In this document: piece after piece, positions 11,301 to 23,300 of the stretch
How the letters are laid out: every line of letters starts with the position of its first letter
Numbering within the stretch: position 1 is the first letter of the stretch
DNA from: Pycnopodia helianthoides
Lineage: Eukaryota > Echinodermata > Asteroidea > Forcipulatida > Asteriidae
Reading direction: 5' to 3'
DNA: 64,000 bases
NCBI GenBank assembly: GCA_032158295.1
Contig: CM063257.1
Coordinates: forward strand, 14,600,332-14,664,331
Notes under the pieces: model-generated
Told to the model about the DNA's origin: nothing
The model's input: the letters and a program-made list of their open reading frames with translations, nothing else
The model's database searches: none
Translations under genes and position numbers: made by a program

Positions 11301-14300
11301 ACTGTATCCTGCTCATTTCTGCTTAGTAGGCAATTGTTAAGCAATATTTTTGCTTAAGCAGCTCTATGAAATTGGGCCCATCTCATAGAGCTGCTTTAAG
11401 CACAACAAGTAGCTAAGCACAACAAAGTTATGCTCACAGATTAAGGTTACCAGCCAAATGCCATGTCACATGTACAATTTGTGACTGGTATCCTGCTCAT
11501 TTCTGCTTAGTAGGCAATTGTTAAGCAATATTTTTTGCTTAAGCAGCTCTATGAAATTGGGCCCTATCTCATAGAGCTGCTTTAAGCACAACAAGTAGCT
11601 AAGCACAACAAAGTTATGCTCAGCAGATTAAGGTTACCAGCCAAAATGCCATGTCACATGTACAATTTTTGACTGGTATCCTGCAGAGTTCTGCTGAGCA
11701 GAAATGTGTTCAGCAATATTTTCTGCTTAAGCAACTCTATGAAATTGGGTCTGGTGTTCTGATCAGCAGAGTGTGGATACAAACTATTGATTTTGGCGCT
11801 CTATAATTCAAATTGACCTTTGATTGACTGATTGATTGATTGACTGACTGATTGATTGATTGATTGAATTAATTGATTGATTGATTTTGGGTCCCGGTCT
11901 TGACACTCGGTCTCATAAGTCGCATTCCTTGGTCGTCTGTCACTTTTCATCTACCAGGGTTTTTCGCAGGATTTTTTTTCAAAACTGGGGCATTCTTGAC
12001 CTACATTTTGAATGCAGGGCCTAAGAATGATGAGTTGAAACAAGGTCCTATAAATGTTTTCACTGCTTTTGATTTAAAAAGCCCTGGGGTATTCTTATTG
12101 GTATTATATTTTTTTCACTTTTTTATTTTAATTTTTTAAACTTGATCTTAATTTAATCCTAGGGCCCCCCTAAAAAAAACACAACCAAAAAACAACAACA
12201 AACAAACAAATAAGACAAGAGGAAAAAAAGCAAAAGATCACAAGTATAAACAAATGTATGGTTTGATATATAAATAGCAATCCCCCCCCCAAATAAAATA
12301 AATATAACCCTAAAAATTATTTTAAAATAAAAATGTAACACGTGTGGTCTGGCCACGATGTATATCTTTACGTTCCAATTTTTAAGTCAATTTCTGATGC
12401 AATCAAGCTAAATGAGTCTTTTGTCGACCTTGTAATTTTTTGTTTTTTTATCTATTTAATAGAAGTACAATCTCAGCTTTAAGGATATGAAAACCCCGTG
12501 TTGATACCACCTTTGGTTCAAAAGTTATGGAAGTCGAAACACCAAGAGATGTATAGAAATGTACACCCCTGTCGACCTATTTTGGCCTGTTATTCAACAA
12601 TGCCGCATTTACCTACAAACGACTCATTTAGCTTGATCACATCACATTTGTACACTTCTCCATGGTGTTTTGACAATTGTTCCCATATTTAATGCTTCAG
12701 GTACATCAAGATGTCGAGTCCCTTCCTGAACAATCTGATCATCATGGGTGGTATATTGACCTACGTCAGCGTGGTACTTCTTGGTATCGATCACGGCGTC
12801 TCACTGAGTGAAGAAGCTTACACAGTTATCTGCACGGTTCGTACCTTGTATTAGCTACTCTTGTTGTTTCAAGACAACTCAAAATTGTTGCTTTATACCT
12901 TACTTTTTCAACCTTACAGCCGCGAGTTTTGCCAACCAGGAGCTCGGGTGGGCAACCAGAGTGACTAGACTCACCAGAAACCATAGAGCACTGACAGGGA
13001 GATTGACTAGCTCGACCATGCACTGGAGCACGGTCGATCTAGTCAATTCGAGAGCTACGTCACACTGTTTCTGGTTAGTCTAGCCACTCTAGTCGCCCAC
13101 CCGAACTTGCTCTTGCATGTTAGTTACTCTTGGTATAGACTGCGCAAGTATTGCGCGTATCAAAACGAGAAACAACTCGAGCGAAGAGTAGTATTTTTCT
13201 ATTAAAACGTTCTTATAAGTGGGGATGATGCAACAATTCATGTCCATTTTGAACGCGCACAAGCGCAATTACATCTTCTTGAAAGTTTGTGGAACTGCAC
13301 GTGGGCCTGCCCCCCCAAAAAAATCCGCTACAGTACGTACATCAATATTGTTTAGCAGCAACAACAAAAAAACTGTTTACTGGTAAGCAAATGTTTGTGC
13401 TTACTTTAGCAGGAAAACAGGCATATAAGCAAAAACGCATTACATGAACGACTAAAGAAGCTTTGAGAGTGCGTGAGCGTGTTCACAAAGGGTTTGCATG
13501 TTGCATCACTCATCTGCTGTACAAGAACCGCTGGCAGCCTTAGAGCAAGTTCGGGTGGGCGACTAGAGTGACTAGACTTACCAGAAGCCATAGAGCACAG
13601 GGAGAATGACTAGATCGACCGTGCACTGGAGCATGGTCTATCTAGTAAACTCGAGAGCTACGTCACACTGTTTCTGGTTAGTCTAGTCACTCTAGTCGCA
13701 TACCCGAACTTGCTCCCAGCGTGCCTTTTGCCTTACAACCCCTTAAGTTTGAGAGTAACCCCAGGAATTCCACAACATGGGGGAGGAAGGTTCCACTAGT
13801 TACTGGCTCTCCAGTAAGCCAAACAGTTTGATTGGCAGTGAAGGGGGAGGGGTGTCGGAACCTCAGAACCTAGCACAGGCTGTCAGCAAGACATCTGGGA
13901 GCCTGCTACAAAGAACAGATGGCTCCACTTTATCAGAGGGTTAGATCTGGGTAGGTAGGTCTGTGTGTCCGTACAAATTTGTGCACGAAGTGTACAGGAT
14001 ATATTTGTCGTCCCCTCAAAAAAAAAAAATGAAATAAAAGTACATACAAAACTACAAAACTCTGAAACCTTGGTCCCCCCCCCCTCTTACATGTAGGTAT
14101 GTTGTGTGGTCCAGTCTAGGATATCCGGGACTTTGACTCCCCCCAGGGCACTGCACTATGGAGAGAACAATAAAAAAGTGCCTTCCAATGAGGCTTTAGT
14201 TCTTAGCTAGATATTAATTGGGAGCCTCGGCTCTCAGGGTTTTGAAGGCTGGATTTGAAGCTTTGCATGGTGGGAGTATAACTAAGAGAGGTTTGCGGTA

Positions 14301-17300
14301 ACACCATGTTAAAATCTCTTTTGAGTAACTGTTGGTTCTGAAAAGAACCGGTAGTTAACGACTCAAAATTTAGATCAGTATGCTCTGATCGTCTTCAGGA
14401 GAATGCTGGACTCTGTTGCTGGATGCTGCTTAAGTTATTCGCCTGAAGACGATCAGAGCATACTGATCGAAACGTTGAGTCGTTAACCACCGGTTCTTGT
14501 CAGAATCAACAGTTACTCAAAAGAGATTTTAACATGGTGTTACCGCAAACCTCTCTTAGTTTTAAAGGCTGTTTGATTTATTGTTCTCTGTAAGGAACTG
14601 TTAGACTAAAAGCACATCAGTGTTACATTTCTTGTCCTTACCTCTTGTTCTCTCCTGTTGTTGATGCAGACCAGAGCGTGGGTCCTCTGTCTAGGTTTCA
14701 CCCTGGCATTTGGTGCCATGTTCAGCAAGACCTGGAGGGTGCATCGGATCTTCACCAATATCAAAATGAAGAAGAAGGTAAACTGCCCAGTTTTTCAATG
14801 CAGACAGATAAAGCCTTGTGGTTTGATTGCTGGTATATTAGACTGGCGTATTGCAACCGACAAAAATAATCCAGGTCAGGACTTGCCCTTAAGCTTTTTA
14901 TAACTATACGGGGGAACGGGGCTACAAACTTCCATAAGGTCGCAGTGTTTAAAAGTTTGCGAAACACCGTATTAGATAACGTGTTCTGTGACATCACATG
15001 TTATACAGGTCACTGTCCCAGTCACTTTTGAGGTTCCCCTTGTTGGTTTCATTACCAAAAAAACATATGACAATAATAATAATGTACATTAATAGACCCC
15101 TTGCATACATGTAGGCCGCCATCTTTGATGAAACGTGCACGCGTGAAGAGCTATCATTGGCTGAGAGTCGTGCGGAGCGCGTACACGCGTGCACGTTTCC
15201 ATTGTGTTTCATTCAAGATGGTGGTCAATGACGTCACGAGCCATCTATACTTTAAACGTGTTTTTTCATCCCTTATAGACCGATCCATTAGGCTCCACCC
15301 CCTCACGTGTTGACCAATCACAACCTTGGCTACGCCAACGAAAGTCCGACACGCTAAAATCCCATTAAAACAAACAACATGCGTACGAGCGTACTCAAAG
15401 CGAGTGTGGCGTTGGAGAGATGCACATGTGCTGCACGTGTGCAGCGGCGATGCAGCAAATGTTATGATTGGTCGTTATGTTAAAGGGGTTGGGCTTATTA
15501 ATGGATCGGTCTATTGTTCCTGTAGTGGTTACTGTACTTTTTATTGTAATTCCTTCCTCATATTTAGCGCTATATAAATACTGTATTATCGTTACTATTA
15601 TTGTTCCCTTTACAGGTGATTAAAGATGGACAGTTAATCGCCATAGTTGGTTTTATGGCTGTCATTGACTTGGTAATACTCATCGTGTGGCAGATAGTGG
15701 ACCCAATGAAACCAGCCACCATCCAGCTCAGTCCCAGGGTAAGATTCATCACTGCGTGTAGCTATCAATACGGGGTCGATCATCAGTTTTGCGCAATAAT
15801 TTGTAATGGACAAGGTTTTTTTTGGTTTACACTGTGTACCGGAGATTAGGTGCTTTGTCGCTTTGACGTTATAGATCTTTCTATTGTTGATAAATAAACT
15901 GCGCTGGTTGGCATGGACGGCCACAAATGTAAGCAAAATATTCCATCGTGTTAACAGATGTTGTGACCAAATTCAATATTTCTGCAAATTAAAAAAAAAA
16001 AAAACATTGTTACAAACTGTGGCTATCTGGTTTTGCTTAGCCTTGATATCAAGGCTGTGTAGACAAGTACTCTAGCTAAAACCATAGAGCAAGAATACTA
16101 AAACCTCAGCCGCCCGAATGCCATACAACCCCAGTCCCCCGACTGACTCTAAAAAAAAAGCACACCGCACTCTCACCATGCACACACACAGCACCTGTAC
16201 ACAGCCCCACACACACACCGCTATTGTCCACACACCGCTATCGCCCACAATCCTAGCCTTGACGATCTTGTGCACTTCCGGGTCTTATGTGTTTCATTGT
16301 TTTTCTTCGCAAATCCGTGGAAAATGGGGGGGGTGAGTGGATATGCAAAAAGCTCACTTATTACCATAACCGTAAGACCCGGAAGTGTACAAGATCGTCA
16401 AGGCTGTGAGCCTAACGGCTCATGCGCTAGGATTGTGGGCGATAGCGGTGTGTGGACAATAGCGGTGTGTGTGGGGGACTGTGGACGCGAGCGTTTGTGT
16501 GCTTCCTTGGGTGAGAGCGTGGTGTGCTGTTTAAAGACAGTCGGGGGACCTGAACAGGAGTTGCATTGCATTCGGGCATCGCATTCGTGCGGCTGTGGTT
16601 ATGCACATTTTTAGCTTTATAGTAAGCAAACACAGCCTTGCAATCAAGGCTAGGTTTTGCTTTGAATTGTTGGCTTCCCATAGTTTTCCAACCTTGGTTG
16701 GCAAAAATGCGGGTTGTAACGTTGTAACAGAAATGTCTATACAGAGTCTGTGTCGTCTTGATCAACGCTGTCACGTTGCTGTACATAGAATTATGAACTC
16801 TCACTGCACCAGTTCTTGCATGCGCGCGCCCTCCCTCTGTATCATACCTATGGAGAGTGCGTAGTCAGTAAACTTGCAGTGGGGTGGCACAGTAAAACTT
16901 CCTGCTCACACCTCTTTAACCCGTCTACTGTCAGTGACTCTTGGCAACATTTTCCAGTGAGTCGACCAACCATTTGAAACCATTCGACTGCCAAGGTTGT
17001 GTACGGTGGCACAACTGTGCCCAGAACTAACTGTGTACTGTGTACATGCATTCCCTCATGGTATCAAATTGCAGGCTGGCATAGTTTATCTATCATTCAA
17101 AACCACAGTGAATGGTATTGAATGGTCAGACAGCAAGAGGGTTAAAGACAGTCCTGAGCATACGTGTATTGGGTACAGACAGGAAGGCAAACTCCAGTCC
17201 ACTCCTATTGGATTGTTCATGTAAGAATAACCTGATTGTTTTTTTGTTATAATCTCATTTGTCTTGTTGATAGATGGACACATCTGGTAAGGATATCATG

Positions 17301-20300
17301 ATCATACCTGTGATTGAAACTTGCGTCAGTACCAAGATGACGATCTGGCTTGCAGCTATCTACATCTACAAGGGTGTTCTAATGGTATGTTATTTTGTGC
17401 TCCATATTTAACCATACACCGTGATCATGTCAGTACATAATAATGCTGTGCATTTATTTTGCGCTTGAAGGCACTGGACACTATTGGTAACTACTCAAAA
17501 TAATTGTTAGCATAAAAACTTGTTTGGTAATGAGCAATGGGGAGCTGTTGATAGTATAAAACATTGTGAGAAACGGCTCCTTCTGAAGCGACGACCAATT
17601 GAGTTCAAATTTTCACAGGTTTGTCATTTTGTGCATATGTTGAGATACACCAAGTGAGAAGACTGGTCTTTGACAATTACCAAAGGTGTCCAGTGTCTTT
17701 ATAGTACTACGTTTCTAAGCGCTACAGTATTTATCTTGCAAGGTATGTGGAGCTGTGTTTTGATGTATGAGACCATGAGACCCATTCCTTTACATAGCAC
17801 CATGTAATGGTTTACAAGGTGCTGTGGCGCAATATGCTGCCAATCAAACCAGGAACACCGGGGCGAACCCCTTCTCTTTACCATAAGTGCACTGGGTTAT
17901 TTTAAGTGCATTACACAATACACGGGACCTACGGTTTTACGTCCCATCCAAAGGACGAAGCAATAATGGTTAAGAGTCTTGCTAAAGGACACAAGTGTCA
18001 CGACCGGGACTCGAACCCACACTCTGCTGATCAGAAACACAAGAGCTCGAGTCCGGTGCTATTATGCGCTCGGCCACGACACACCACTGACAACACCCAT
18101 TGTACATAGGTTAAAACCCGTATATTTAAACTGTCTCACTTATATAAATGAGTAGCAAATGGTGATTTTTGAGCAGGAAATAATAAGTGATTCATATTAT
18201 GTAGCATTGTAATACACTGCAAATACCGTGGTGTTAAAATTGACACCATGGGTGTTGTCACACGAAGATACCAAAAAGAGATTCAAAATTAACCTCACAT
18301 GGTGTTAAAATAACACCATCGTAATTGTGTTGGCAGAAATTAGTGTTATTTTACTATGATGTACATTTTGGTCACCATTTTCCCCCTTCTGTATGTGTTT
18401 CTACAACAGCCATTGTGTCAGTTTTAACACCCCAGGTTTTTGGCAGTATTATTCGAACTGCCTCGAGCTACCGGTGGTCTAGTTGCGTGTCGTGGCCGAG
18501 CGGATACGAACACCGGACTCAAGCTCTGGTGTTTGTGATCAGCAAAGTGTGGGTTTGAGTAGTCCCAGTCGTGTCCTTAAGCAAGACACCTAACCATTAT
18601 GGCTCAGTCCTTCGGGTGGGACTTAGAGCCGTAGGTTCCATGTGTTGTGTAATGCAAGTAAAATAACCCAGTGCACTTATCGTAAAGAGAAGGGGTTCGT
18701 TGCGGTGTTCCTGGTTTGATTGGCAGCAAATTGTGCAACAGCACCTTGTAAACCATTACATGGTGCTATGTAAAGGAATATGTCTCGTATTTAAAACAAA
18801 CGTAGCTCCACTTACCTTGCGGGAAAAATACTGAGCGCTTTGAGACGCCGATCGGGTGTGATAAAGCGCTGTATAAGAACTTGGATTGTTATTATTAGTG
18901 GTAGGACGTCTGCTCTAGAGCTGCAAAGGTCGTGGGTCGCTTTTTTTTCTCTTTTTTTTTGTTAGTTTATGTCTATAAACACCACATCGAAGGATGACAT
19001 TAGATTCTTCTGATTTCTGGATCACTGATACTTTATTCATTCACCAAGAATGGTCGCCATTTACATCGTCCCAGCATGCAATGCGTGGGATGACCTTAGG
19101 GTCAACGACCTTAAGTAACATTACCAACATTTTTCACAGGACCCTGGAAAGTACTGAGTATACAGTGCTTTACACACATCGGTGAAAGGGTAAAGCCAAA
19201 TAATATTCTTTATTCCCGATGCAAATATAAGATATTATATATTTGTTTTTTCTCCACTAATTATGATCATCCTCACTGTTTTTCACAGATATTTGGTTTG
19301 TTCTTGGCGTGGGAGACGCGTCACGTCAGTATACCTGCACTGAATGACAGCAAGTACATCGGCAGTAGCGTCTATAATGTCGTCATCATGTGCGTGCTGG
19401 GCGTGGCACTGTCCTCTGTCATCACAGATGATCCAAACGCGTCTTACGGTCTGGTGTCCTTCTTCATCCTCTTCTGCTCCACGGTTACTCTGTGTCTTGT
19501 TTTTATGCCGAAGGTGAGGGTTCCTTAATCGGAATATAGGCCCTTTTGGAATCCACGGCTTCGGCTCCGGATTGGGCTTCAGGCCCAGTTTTCTTGTCTG
19601 AAACCCTGACCGCAAAGCATGCGTAAGTTAAAATAATTGAGGGAACCTAGCTAGCCTGAGTCGATTTTGGAGCCGAAGCCGTGAATTAAAAAAGGGCCAT
19701 AGATTGCCATAGAACTTTCTTTTGTTGATCAATAAACCGTGCTGGTTGGCATGGGGGCGAATATTAGGCAAAACATTAAATCGCGGGTACAGATGTTGTG
19801 ACCAAATTCAACATTTCTGCAAACTTTCAATAAAAAAAAATATACATCTTATGATTGGTTGCTTTGTTTCCAACAAATTCAACACTATTTTTGAAAATTT
19901 GTGTAACATTGTTACAAACTGTGGCTATCCTTTTTTGCTTTGCATTTATGGCTTCCCATAGTTTTCTAACCTTGGTTGGCAAAACCTTGGGCTGTGACAT
20001 TGCAAAAGAAAGGTTTGTACAGTAACTGGTCCCCTCTCCTTTTTTTATCTTGTAGTCATGTCTTTATTGTTTGATGTAATAGGTGATTGAAATGAGAGGC
20101 AATCCTAATGTTAATGAGAGGGTACGAGTCATGGGAACCATGGACAAGACGAGGACTGCATCGACGTCCATTCATACTTTCGACACAGACCAGAAGTTTA
20201 AGGTGCTCTGCACGGAGAAAAGAGAACTAAAGTCACAGTTAGAAGAGGTTTGACATTTTCATGATCCCAATTTCCTATTAGATTATTATTATTATTATTA

Positions 20301-23300
20301 TTATTTCTTTTTTCTTTTTTTTTTGGGGGGGGGGTACGTCAATCAATCTAAAAACCAAGTAGTCATAATGACATGAGATGATGTATGTTACGGTTTCTCT
20401 CACTTTTAAAGACACTGGACACCTTTGGTAATTGTCAAAGACTAGTCTTCTCACTTGGTGTATCTCAACATATGCACTAAATAAAAAACCTGTGAAAATT
20501 TGAACTCAATTGGTCGTCGAAGTTGCGAGATAATAATGGAAGAAAAAACACCATTGTCACACGAAGTTGTGTGCTTTCAGATGCTTGATTTCAAGACCTC
20601 ATGCGTGAGGTCTCAAAATCAATTCAAATATTTTACTGAGAAATTAATTCTTTCTCAAAAACTACGTTACTTCAGAGGGAGCCGTTTCTCACAATGTTTT
20701 ATAGGCCTACTACTGTATCAACAGCTCTCCATTGCTGTTACCAAGTAAGTTTTTATGCTAACAATTATTTTGAGTAATTACCAAAAGTGTCCAGTGCCTT
20801 TAATTTAAGGGCAATTTTGGTCAATGTCAAAGACTAGTCTTCTCACTTGGTGTATCCCAACATATGCATAAAATAACAAACCTGTGAAAATTTGGGCTCG
20901 ATTGGTCTGAATGAAAAAACACCCTTGTTGCATAGAATTGTGTGCTTTCAAATGCATGAGCAGATTCGAATATTTTAGTGAGAAATTACCTCTTTCTCAA
21001 AAACTACATTACTTCAGTGGGGGTCATTTCTCACAATATTTTTTAAGCAGCTCTCAGGTGATCCTTACTAAGTAAGTTTTTATGGTAATGTATACCTTCA
21101 TTGCTCAGTATATGTAAACAGCGTTTTCATTGATGGTACGTTTTGTCCTTATTTTGTATTTACGTTGATTGACAAAGCAAAGTTTAATATTAATGGATAT
21201 TACCGTTTAATTCAATTGAATTAAGGATTGCTGCGTTGACGTGCGTTGAAGTATAGGCTGTCCTTAGTGATACCCTTAGTACAGTCGTTGTAGTAGCCGT
21301 AGCAATAGCTGTAGCCTCTAATTCGGATAAGGCCTCAAGTTCTGTTGTTGTCGGAGTGCCGGTTTGAATCCTGGTCAGGACACCAACCTTGAGCAAGACA
21401 CTTACTAATACCCGTTAATGCTCCGTCCTTCGGATGGGACGTGAAGCCGTAGGTCTCGTGTGTTGTGAAATGACCCATAAGAGACCCAGTACATTTCCCA
21501 TTGACTGGGTGGTGCGAGAGCCATGAGGAAAGTACTGCTTAGTATGGAGTTGCAGGCATTCGGAGGCGCAAGCTCATGGGGGCTGGCGGAGCAGCCGCTC
21601 CCCATCAATCCCCATCGATATGGTCCCGAGTGCAAGTAGGACGGAGCGGGTATACAGTGCAGGAGGCTATTCCCCGATGTTTCTTGCATGGTTGGCTGCA
21701 GATTGTGCAACTTTTTTTCGGATGGGACGTAAAGCCGTAGGCCCTTGTGCTGTGTAATGCACATAAAATAAACTATACATGTATTGTTAAAGGAACATTA
21801 CAGAACTGGTTTTTGCTAACAAAACAGTCTAGTAATGATCTTGTGACAGCTCTGCCTATATTATTTGTCGTAACAATAATGAGCGTTTTGAGACAGGTTT
21901 TATTGTTATCTTTACACTCATGTAAGTTTACGCTTTTTTTCTTCTCAGCAAAACGAAACAATTAAAGAGCTGGAGAAGAAGTTGTTTTCCATCGCTCCCG
22001 AGGAGGCTCCACTTCTCCTGTTAGACGAAGATGGAAAATCATCTGGTATTGATACGCCAAACTCAACGTGCCATTCTACAAAATCCAAAGGTATAGACAA
22101 AAATATGTTAAAGGCAAAGTTAAACCTTTGGTTTTTGGGTCCGCTTGATTGTCTTAAAGTAACCTGTGAAAATTTCATTTCAAAAGGTGGTCGCGTTTTT
22201 TGAAATATCGCCAAAGTCCCCAGCCAATATGTCCACGCATAAATAATAATTTCTAATAGGATTACACGATCTGGGAAACGTTTCTGATTGGAACGTTTCT
22301 CAGATTCAAATTCTGGGGTATAAAAACTGACATATTTTTTTCATATCCACTTAATTTTGAATGGAAATATTTCTCAAAATGCTTTTGGACTATCGAAAGT
22401 TGCTGTACTTCCAACCAAGTCAGTTTGTAATGCCGTTAATTTTTAGAGTGATTACCAATCGTGTACCTTCCCTTTAAAGGTACAGGTTGCCTTGGATTGG
22501 GCACTTTAGGGCGACAAGAAATCGTCGAAAGCCTTTGTTATGACATTATAATGGTTGGAAAGATGTTATAAAATTATGACTCAAAATTGTGTAGTTTTCC
22601 TTATACTTTGTGAACTATCGCGGTCCGCCATTTTGTGGAGTCAAAAATTTGGTTCTAGTTGGAAAGCATTTCAAACAAATCAAATAAAATATTAATAGAA
22701 CAAAAATAATAAAGGCATTTACTTTGTTATGTCTTTTGGTGAATTACGAATGCACCATAACTGCAGTAGCTATTTAGGGAGGCTTTTTAATGATGTTTTA
22801 TTAATATTTTGTACTTGTTTTTTTTTTATTTTAGGGACAGAACTTCTAAAGTGGGGGCTTCTCCAGGCAGTGTCAGATTCTGTGTCACAGAACCCACATC
22901 AAGCGATCAATCTCAAAAGTAAATATATATATATTCAACTGTTTTAAAATGTTTCCTTTTCTTGTTTTTTCTCATTTGATGTAATGTCAAATAATAATAA
23001 TTTTTTTTTTTTATAAATATCACTAACAATTGGGTATTATACAGTTTGGTATTAAGCTTGGGCGGTTTCTTGGGTTACCCGGTTCTACCGGTTCCAAATT
23101 GAAAAAAACGGACCCGAGGGTCCGCTCCTATGCATAACTGGGTACCCGCTTTTGTCGGTTTTTCCGACTTTAAATAACGGAGTCTGAGTCCAAACTGCTC
23201 TGTGGAGCCGGTCCCAGGACCGGCTTACCGAATTAAGAAAGAAAAACAGAACCGACTCTGTAAATTGAGTCCAGATGTGGTAAGAATTGACCGCAGACAC

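Larger units (their letters stand above)
10728..12700 (+). other. GABBR2 intron 5
   Basis: 10749-10800 is a tRNA-Leu-like SINE head (GTCGTGGCCGAGCGGTTC). 10812-11192 is a TTAA MITE and 11203-11757 a triple tandem repeat. 11821-11886 is a (GATT)n run. 11890-12700 is AT-rich with A and C homopolymers and no recognisable exon or element. Confidence 0.55.
19514..20082 (+). other. GABBR2 intron 10, almost filled by two MITEs
   Basis: Of 569 bp, 19537-19701 (CGGCTTCGGCTCC-type MITE) and 19703-20018 (TATAGACC-type MITE) take about 480. Only short flanks with the donor and the TTGATGTAATAG acceptor remain. Confidence 0.7.

Noticed and set aside
22835..22947. Frame [11 protein letters not shown]... 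for GABBR2 exon 12
   Set aside because: Open, but it leads to a stop early in exon 13 and abandons that exon's long open frame; kept only as a minor splice possibility.
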